The notes below the pieces were generated by a model, which searched no databases, had not been told where the DNA came from, and saw only the letters and a list, made by a program, of their open reading frames with translations. DNA of 64,000 bases, taken from Eunapius fragilis. Taxonomy: Eukaryota; Porifera; Demospongiae; Spongillida; Spongillidae. This document shows positions 57,633-64,000 of this stretch, one piece after another (the stretch's first letter is position 1; every line of letters begins with the position of its first letter). The stretch covers positions 7,293,736 through 7,357,735 of the forward strand of contig OY811979.1 of the NCBI GenBank assembly GCA_963681505.1, in the 5' to 3' direction. Made by a program: the position numbers and the translations under genes.

Positions 57633-57815
57633 ATGAAACCCTTTCGGTCAGCCATTTTGAAGTTGTTTATTTATGGTAGTACGTTAGTTGAATAGTCTCG
57701 TACCCAGACGTATAAATGGTAAATACGTCCATTTATACGTCTGGGTACGAGACTATTCAACTAACGTACTACCATAAATAAACAACTTCAAAATGGTTGA
57801 CCGAAAGGGTTTCAT
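57633..57815. mobile_element. Hairpin element, 87-bp arms, internal TAGTCTCGTACCCAGAC motif
   Basis: Arms 57633-57719 and 57729-57815 pair with one mismatch noticed; the loop is 9 bp. Near the loop each arm carries AGTCTCGTACCCAGACG, the terminal motif of the elements at 45114 and 60643, and a partial extra copy of the motif (TAGTCTCGTAGTGGTACCCA) lies just outside at 57603. It may be a back-to-back pair of ends of that family. Confidence 0.88.
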
Positions 57816-57844
57816 GATTTGGACGATGTTTACCACAGTGACGG

Positions 57845-58105
57845 CGGAGGGGGGGGGGGGGGGGGGGCTGGGGGGTCTCGAGCCCCCTCAATAATGACAT
57901 GGGGGGGAAGGGGGGGGGGGGGGGCTCAGCCCCTCCTAACCAAACAATAGTATAATTGTTATTCTTCGCCCGCGAGATCGCTAGGGTATATACCGTTATC
58001 AATTTATATTACGACATCCAGACTGAAAAGTTTAGATCTGTTGCCATAGACAACAGCTCGATAATATTTCTTATCCACCCCCCCCCCCCCCCCCCCCCTG
58101 CCAGG
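57845..58105. repeat. Long G and C homopolymer tracts
   Basis: G runs near 57850-57868 and 57901-57925 and a C run near 58078-58098, each about 15-21 long. G-quadruplex formation is possible. The first two lie next to inverted words CTCGAGCCCC and GGGGCTCAG. Confidence 0.8.
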
Positions 58106-58998
58106 CTGCCCCCGGCGGACGAAAGGGATATGTGAACAAATGCCCCCATTCAAATTCCCACTAATTATCCTCGCTTTTGGAAGCCCCCCCCCCAATCATA
58201 TATACCTTCCGCTGCCCCTGTTAACCACCACCAAGTATAAGGTAAATGCTGCAAATAACACGTTGCCTGTGTTGAAGGATATTATTACTAAATGTGCACC
58301 GAATTTCCGCGGTTGGAGACGAGCGGTTCGAAAGATATGGCTGTCCCGAACCAGGTAAGTTACTAGTGTATGACCGTGTCACAAGTAATTCATGTCAGAG
58401 ATAATAGATAAGGGGATTGGAAGCACATCACGTGCGCTATACTTATGCTCGGGACATCCGAGGTAGTGATAATCACACCTCTGAACGGGTGGATTTTTTT
58501 GGAGAAGGACTCTGATTTTCGTTCGAATCTCTTACAAGCCAAAATCTTGCAATAATGCGGCCAACGAATAGTTCTATGAATACTCTTTTGGCTTATGAAT
58601 TCTTATTGCGTTTACCTAATCCATAGTCGTTAGTTTTCCGCTTGAAAGTAGTGAAAGGATGGATTTTTTTTTGCCCGGGTAACCGCTCGCTACCTGGTAA
58701 AAGCTTAGCCTATTCTTTACGCTATAAGTATCTTACGGATGTAGTATTGTGGTTTGATGAAAGTTTTAAGCTTTAAAACTAATCCTTGCTTGAGTAGGAT
58801 ATTATTATGTGTTTTTTAACCGATTTGTTTGCCCGGGATGTTTCGATGGTCGGTTGCACGACAAGACTTTCCTTCATACACTTTTTCCAATACTACTAGC
58901 CCTGAACTGTGGCTTGGTACACTGGGTATAGCCCCAAGTGCGTTGCGTGGTTACTATACACGCGTTAAAAAGTGACGCCTAAAACTTATTTTGTTAGG

Positions 58999-60071
58999 TC
59001 AGTGATAATAATTCAACACCTATGCATATTCCAATACAAGCAGAGATCAGGCATGGGTGGGTTAAAGTTTCGACTTGGAAGAGTTCGAAAATATACAGAC
59101 CAGCAAAAGAGAAAGCCTGTGACACTCATGGTCTCCATCCCACGTTCCCTTGTTTCTGTGCAAGCGTCTACTGGGCTCTATTTGTCACCTTGTCCAATCA
59201 GAGATACACTCTCTGACTGTAGCGATACACCGCCTTCTGAGTCTTCTCCTCTCACAGTGTCGTTTCCACTAGCCAAACAGTGGCGGCGGAGCAATAAAAA
59301 AAGTGATACGGCGGACCGGGGGGGAGGGGGGGGGGGGGGGGGGTGCTGTCCGTTTTGGGCCTGATACGAAAAGCGTGCGGGGGGGGGGGGGGCTGTCTGC
59401 TTCAGGTCCGATACGAAGGTGGGGGGGGGGGGGGGGGGCTGCTTGCCGTACGATGATCTTCGTTTGTGCGCACGTGCGTGATAGTACGTGGAGAGTGGAG
59501 CGGGGGGGGGGCGGGGGGGGGGGGCCGGCGGCGATTGGTCCCAGAGGGCGGCATTTCATATGAATGGGGGGGGGCGGCCGCCCCCCCAAGCCTATGCTGG
59601 ATCCGGGGCTGTCTTACACACCCACTACAGTTTAGAAAAAGTGGTACGGCGGCGCGCACTGCTCATAAAAAGTGCTACGGCGTTCGCCGTACTTGCCGTA
59701 GCGTCAGCGCCGCCTATGCCAAATTCATGAAGTGCAGTGTACCATCTCTCACTTCTCTTTCACACCGGCTGTCTCTGCTTCCACTGCCACCACAGTGGGT
59801 TATGCTTTGCAGTGTCCCACTGACATTGAGCAAAGTTGATGTTTTGGTTGATGGCAATCCTGGTGTCACTGTTTCATTGACTTTCAATGAACAGCTGCAA
59901 TGGGCTGCTATGATTGCTAGGAAAAGAATACACCCCGGCCTTTCTTCCTTGTTCTTTAACTTGCCTCTTATAGTAAAGAATGTGGAGGATGTGTTGAAGG
60001 TTGTTCAGTTCTTTGGTTCAGTAAAACTCTGCATAGGCAATCCAGTCAATATTGACTGCTTCGTGGAGTGA
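58999..60071 (+). CDS. Hypothetical protein, two coding segments split by a G-rich block
   Basis: Segment 1 (about 58999-59280) reads GMGGLKFRLGRVRKYTDQQK and on to SSPLTVSFPLAKQ. Segment 2 (59796-60071, after a CCACCACAG acceptor) reads WVMLCSVPLTLSKVDVLVDG and on to KLCIGNPVNIDCFVE and a TGA. Both are in phase 0 at a CAG|TGG boundary, but no GT donor follows segment 1, so the 516 bp between them is either an odd intron or an insertion. An upstream exon ending at 58353 (WRRAVRKIWLSRTR, then GTAAGTTA) could belong to it. No family is recognised. It may be a transposon ORF given the flanking inverted repeats. Confidence 0.4.
59281..59600. repeat. G-rich array with AAAAAGTGATACGGCG and CTGTCCG units
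   Basis: G runs of 10-20 separate units such as GCTGTCCGTTTTGGGCCTGA and TACGAAAAGCGTGCG. Related AAAAAGTG-x-TACGGCG phrases recur at 59636 and 59668. The Gly- and Pro-rich ORFs here are artefacts. Confidence 0.75.
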
Positions 60072-60611
60072 CGAAATAACTACCACTATCCTTAAAATGA
60101 TCATTGATCTATGGATAGTTATTCGAGGTTTTTCATGGCTAGTGCGTGGGTTGAGAGGTACAAGGTGGCCCAGAAAAAGACGACCCAAAAGTCAAAAGCC
60201 CTGAGGAAAACACTATAGTGTGATTTATTGCATGCATTCTGTATGTTCTTTTTTTTATCAGTGCTTTGTGTTTGACAATCGTTTCCTCGAGTTTTTTTTC
60301 CTCTTGAGATGATATTGTATACTATTGTGCAGCTTGTTTATCTGCCTAGATGGACATGAGAAAAAGAGTACATGCATTGCCTATGCCAGGTACTAGCACT
60401 TCAATGGTTTCTACCAAGGATGCGCCGTGATAATCAGTGCTAATAAATTGCCTCTGCTTCCAATCCCCTTATATGTTATCTCTGTTCATGTCAGTGCGAC
60501 AGGTCATTTTCCTGGAAAGGAATGGTAGTGCTACAAAAGGTAAGCGCTAGCGTAAATGGTTACTGAGTTACGGTGATTTTTAAAAAAGTACTCCATCTTG
60601 CGCGTTAGTGG

Positions 60612-60640
60612 CGGGCGGGGGGGGGGGGGGGGGGGGGGGT
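60612..60640. repeat. Poly-G run
   Basis: About 24 G interrupted only at its start, directly before the TIR element at 60643. Another G run of about 18 follows it at 60744-60762. Confidence 0.85.
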
Positions 60641-60642
60641 GG

Positions 60643-60738
60643 TAGTCTCGTACCCAGACCGTCTATGACCCTGTAAACACTACGGACGTAGTGTTTACAG
60701 CGATAATCGCTTACGACATACACGGTCTGGGTACGACA
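60643..60738. mobile_element. Short TIR element, TAGTCTCGTACCCAGAC family
   Basis: TAGTCTCGTACCCAGACCGT at the left pairs with ACGGTCTGGGTACGA at the right. The inside has a perfect palindrome GTAAACACTAC, GGAC, GTAGTGTTTAC and a smaller one, AGCGATAATCGCT. Poly-G tracts lie on both sides. Confidence 0.82.
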
Positions 60739-60953
60739 CGGGTGGGGGGGGGGGGGGGGGGGGTGGGGGGTTCTAACAGGGATTATCTATTAATTTATCT
60801 GGCCTGCAGGCTGGGCTCTGCCCTGACCTTCTGGTCACAGGCCAGAGCCCGGTCTGTCTCTCGCCAACCCTGAGCTTTGATACTAACTAATACAATCGAA
60901 CGAAAGCTGCCGCAGTTGAGAGCAATGCCGTAATTCCTTTTGCCTGCAGGTAA

Positions 60954-61638
60954 GCCTGGTTCACAATTTGACGCAACCAAATCGCAACGGTTCTCATCGC
61001 GTCGCAAGTTTCGTTCGCATCGCTAGTGTCATCCGTTAAAGCAGTTCACAATATTGCGATTCAGCGATAGTACACGGCTTATTCAGTTTAATTAATCACG
61101 TGTGAAGGATGGACTCTTCAGATGACAGGCTGCGCTGAAGTGAGGGTTGCTTCTTCGAAGAAGGATTCGAAGAAGTACATGAACATGAGTACATGATATA
61201 TGGTAGCCAACAGAAGGGGGTAGGCGTGAGTACATTACAGGGCGAGGGGGGTAGCTGTTAGTAAATGACAGAGCAGGGGAGGGAGGTAGCCCCTTGCATA
61301 GCCTTCGACCTTCCATCTATTTCCATGATGCGACATCGACATCGTACGTAATATTCTCTTTACCTGTTCTCAGTGCTACATTTTAGTGTCTTTTAAACGC
61401 TTCGAGACATCCCACGATCCCACAAGCAGAGAAAATTTTTAACAACCTTGATTGTTTGTGTAAGTAGGTGTGGTTTGTCGCAGGAATAGGATTTTTTTTC
61501 TTCTAATCTCTGCGTGTGCTTGCGACAGGAAGCGATACGTCACGATGCGACGCGATGCGATATCGCAGTGTTGTCAGAAATTGTACGTTGGTCGCATCGT
61601 GACGTATCGCGGGCACTTGCGTCATATTGTGAACCAGC
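60954..61638. mobile_element. PIF/Harbinger-like MITE, 685 bp, TAA target duplication
   Basis: GCCTGGTTCACAATTTGACG at the left and its inverted, slightly diverged copy at the right (GCTGGTTCACAATATGACG) are flanked by TAA at 60951-60953 and 61639-61641. A 3-bp TWA duplication is the signature of PIF/Harbinger. Subterminal GCGATGCGA words repeat near the right end. No transposase is encoded. Confidence 0.85.
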
Positions 61639-61641
61639 TAA

Positions 61642-62514
61642 GTTCGAACGCGTAATTGTTGTGCATGTAAGTCACATACAAATACTATCTTAATTAACTT
61701 ACACTGTGAAATAGCTTTCAACGGTGAAGTTAGCCTCCAACGGGTAACAGTGCAGAAAGAAAGCTAAATTGTATCTATAAATGGAATTACCCACGTGACG
61801 TCACGAAGTAATTACATTTCATTCGAAATAACCTCCTAACCAAATACAGGTACATGTAGCCTGATTTCAATAGCTGAATCTGTTGACTCACCACTACTTT
61901 CCAAATGCATTTGCTGCTATTTTCGTGCCAGGAAGAAGAGAAAATATGACCAACGTACCAATCATGTCTCACGTCACAACTAGCTATAAGCACCTGGCTT
62001 CCCTGTGCTCTGCTAAATAGAGCCAAGCCTTACGTGTGCAGTATGGCACGTAATCCCAATGATTGGTGGTGGCTGCATGATCCAGTATGAAATGTCCATC
62101 TCCTCTCACTTCATCTTGGATTCCGTCAAGTTGTTGTGTAAACATGAATACATGACTAAAGGGTGACTGGTCAAATAACATCACCAAAGGCCTTGGAAGA
62201 GAAATATTTGTCTCTACTTGTAATGCAGAGGTCCAACACCTGTCTGTTCATTTCTTGCCCCTGGGTGGCTTCCCATATGTGGCACAACAATAAGTGGTAG
62301 ACACAAGCTGGTACACTTTGAACAGTATCAACAAATGTCTGAACAGACTTATGTAGATCGAGTCATAGCATCGACTTGTATGTTGAACCATGCGTTCTGG
62401 GTTGTAGTAACAAGTCTTAGGAATTATCAACGAAATTTAAGTTCACCCCAGTACGTGAGCATAGGAATTGAATTGAAATCTGGCTGGAAATAGACCTCCA
62501 GGCATGCACTGTTA
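61642..62514. other. No gene assigned
   Basis: Broken coding-like frames occur on the plus strand around 62300-62460, without a recognised motif. They may be remnants of an unidentified element. Confidence 0.4.
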
Positions 62515-62610
62515 TTACCAGTCAAAGTTTTATCACTCTTTTTTCCATCCTTTGTACACCACCATTGGTCAATCCTACATGTGTATACCAACAACTTTCT
62601 CATTAACCCT
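62515..62610 (+). repeat. Diverged fragment of the 35.8-kb hairpin MITE
   Basis: TGTACACCACCATTGGTCAA, TCCTA and CCAACAACTTTCTCATTAA follow the same order as the right arm at 36020-36070, with substitutions and a short insertion. Confidence 0.7.
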
Positions 62611-62634
62611 CGTATCACCTCCTTTTATCTCTAA

Positions 62635-62666
62635 GCGTCTTAAAAGCGACATCACTTTTAAGACGC
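62635..62666. repeat. 12-bp perfect hairpin
   Basis: GCGTCTTAAAAG, CGACATCA, CTTTTAAGACGC. It is isolated. It could be a remnant of a small inverted-repeat element. Confidence 0.8.
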
Positions 62667-63103
62667 GAGCACCTGTTGTGGGCTACAAGAGATGGCAAAT
62701 CTATTTGTTCAGTTTGTGTTGCTCATAGTTACAGTGAGCATGAAACGTAGTTACATACATGTATGATGTTTTTGCATGTGTTTGTATGCAGGCTAGCACA
62801 GGCATATCCATAACCCAGCATACATAGGTCTACTTGTCTACTTGTCGTATGGCTTAGACGTACTTTGATCCTAAACGGCTATACTTGCTTGTTGACTTGG
62901 TTGCCATCATAAATCCATGCATGTTCCAAAGGGGTGGAACAGGATTTTTACTGTGTTCATCATTACACCTCTTTTTAATGCCCACTTGGAACTTGTGATG
63001 GTCTGATGTGGTTTGGGTGAAGATTTTGGCACATGATAAGGAATGTGGCACAACACCATCCCCATCCACATGATATAGGATATGGTAGAGGCTATCAGGT
63101 GAG

Positions 63104-63420
63104 GTCCTACCCCCTCTCCACCTCCTACCCCCTCTCCCCTCCTACCCCCTCTCCACCTCCTACCCCCTCTCCCCCTCTCCCCCTCCTACCCCCTCTCCCC
63201 CTCCTACCCCCTCTCCCCCTCCTACCCCCTCTCACCCTCCTACCCTCTCTCCCCCTCCTACCCCCTCTCACCCTCCTACCCTCTCTCCCCCTCCTACCCC
63301 CTCTCACCCTCCTACCCTCTCTCCCCCTCCTACCTCCTCTCACCCTCCTACCTCCTCTCCCCCTCCTACCCTCTCTCCCCCTCCTACCCCCTCTCCCCCT
63401 CCTACCCCCTCTCACCCTTC
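63104..63420. repeat. CT-rich 17-19-bp minisatellite
   Basis: CCCCCTCTCCCCCTCCTA and CTCTCACCCTCCTAC units repeat about 17 times. One strand is nearly pure C/T with few A. It lies between candidate splice sites (CAG|GTGAGG at 63098 and CTGCAG at 63440). Confidence 0.93.
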
Positions 63421-63439
63421 CTCTTTCTTTGTTCTGCAG

Positions 63440-63529
63440 AGATCAGATCATTACTAGGGAGTTCAGCCCTGCAAGCCTGACTACGCCCCCTTCTTCCATG
63501 TGGTCCATCGACCCAGAAGTGTGGGGATG
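63440..63529 (+). CDS. Candidate exon, unknown protein
   Basis: After a strong acceptor (CTTTCTTTGTTCTGCAG) one frame reads DQIITREFSPASLTTPPSSM to WSIDPEVWG and stops. The upstream donor at 63098 does not give a matching phase, so the exon is a candidate only. Confidence 0.3.
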
Positions 63530-63851
63530 ACAGGGTGGACATGGCCTGTGGACGTGCACCTGGGGCAGGTGGGTGGGTACCCCCTTCCTCTCATGGTACC
63601 CCCTTCCTCTCATGGTACCAATGAAACTTGACCACACCCATCACCACACACTCCCAGGTCCAGGGCTCTTCACATTCCCAGACATCAGAAGTAGCAGGAA
63701 TAACAGCTGTGTTGTCTGCTGTAAGATGTCATGATGTTCCAAGCATGCATGAGCCTCCATCATAGGGTACTCCCCCACATGCAGGGTCAAGGAGCTACGA
63801 GAGGTGAGAAACTAGCCAAAGCTAATGAGTTATTGGTTAAAGCATTTACAG

Positions 63852-64000
63852 CCAATCTGCTACACCCGCTCTTGCGGATAGTGCAAAGTTCCGTGAGCTA
63901 CTGGAGTTCATCACTAGCTCCATGCACCACTTAGAACGTAAAGATGGCGGTTTGATGTGGTGGAAATGTTTCAAGGCTTACACGAAAGTACTGTATTTGG
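63852..64000 (+). CDS. Partial gene running off the window
   Basis: After the acceptor ATTTACAG a frame reads QSATPALADSAKFRELLEF then ITSSMHHLERKDGGLMWWKC and FKAYTKVLYL to the last base. Composition and lack of stops look coding. The family is not recognised. An exon of 19 nt (GGTCAAGGAGCTACGAGAG, 63784-63802) between good splice sites may precede it. Confidence 0.5.

Larger units (their letters stand above)
58388..60500. mobile_element. Candidate 2.1-kb inverted-repeat-bounded element
   Basis: TAAGGGGATTGGAAGCA at 58408-58425 is inverted at 60453-60470, and flanking bases (CATGTCAGAGATA against TATCTCTGTTCATG) extend the pairing to roughly 35 bp with mismatches. The interval holds coding-like exons (58999-60071) and a G-rich block. 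No target duplication was identified, so the boundary call is tentative. Confidence 0.5.

Noticed and set aside
59466-60071. 201-codon ORF taken as one exon
   Set aside because: Its first 110 codons translate G-rich repeats; only the part after the CCACCACAG acceptor looks coding.
63033-63530. Pro/Leu repeat ORF and its Arg/Gly shadow
   Set aside because: They translate a CT-rich minisatellite lying between candidate splice sites.

Overview
This is a window of an intron-rich, very repeat-rich metazoan nuclear genome. The introns are short (one NCAPG intron is 54 nt), most repeats are short inverted-repeat elements and minisatellites, and recognisable genes are few. A sponge or another early-branching marine invertebrate fits best, but that is inference. 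No bacterial operon structure, rRNA or convincing tRNA was seen. One 200-N assembly gap lies at 1301-1500.

Layout. 0-6 kb: dispersed repeats, a 0.8-kb inverted-repeat element, a 25-bp and a 23-bp tandem array, and a 164-bp MITE. 6.6-9.5 kb: a plus-strand coiled-coil gene of small phase-1 exons. 10.45-12.29 kb: a fold-back element with 540-bp arms around a scrambled minisatellite. 14.3-15.8 kb: an intronless 520-aa protein resembling Crinkler/RHS-type (P-loop NTPase + REase-like nuclease) proteins. 18.7-27.0 kb, minus strand: the best conserved host gene, condensin subunit NCAPG, in about 19 exons; its introns hold a dead pogo/Tigger transposase, a gag fragment and a PHD-like repeat. 27.6-35.2 kb: a mosaic of gene and transposon fragments, including an 80-bp copy of an NCAPG exon fused to a transposase fragment. 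35.8-36.7 kb: two hairpin MITEs. 36.7-38.7 kb: a gene made of at least 13 mini-exons, 12 of them with phase-1 boundaries; a partial paralogue lies at 28.5-29.1 kb. 40.4-45.8 kb: a broken Ulp1-like protease, a non-LTR retrotransposon tail, an apparently intact Bcl-2 family ORF, a hAT tail, and a TRIM pseudogene with a MITE inside it. 46.5-47.1 kb, minus strand: a second coiled-coil gene related to the first. 48.8-49.8 kb: a 22-bp tandem array. 51.9-56.3 kb: a complete, apparently very young Ty3/gypsy element with identical LTRs. 57-62 kb: several TIR elements among long G/C homopolymers. 63.1-64 kb: a minisatellite and the first exon(s) of a gene that runs off the window.

Host functions that can be named are chromosome condensation (NCAPG) and probably apoptosis control (Bcl-2-like). 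The Crinkler/RHS-like protein and the modular mini-exon genes are the least ordinary items. Everything else is mobile or repetitive DNA. The elements repeatedly land in or copy host exons (TRIM, NCAPG), so the window is a good record of transposon-driven remodelling.
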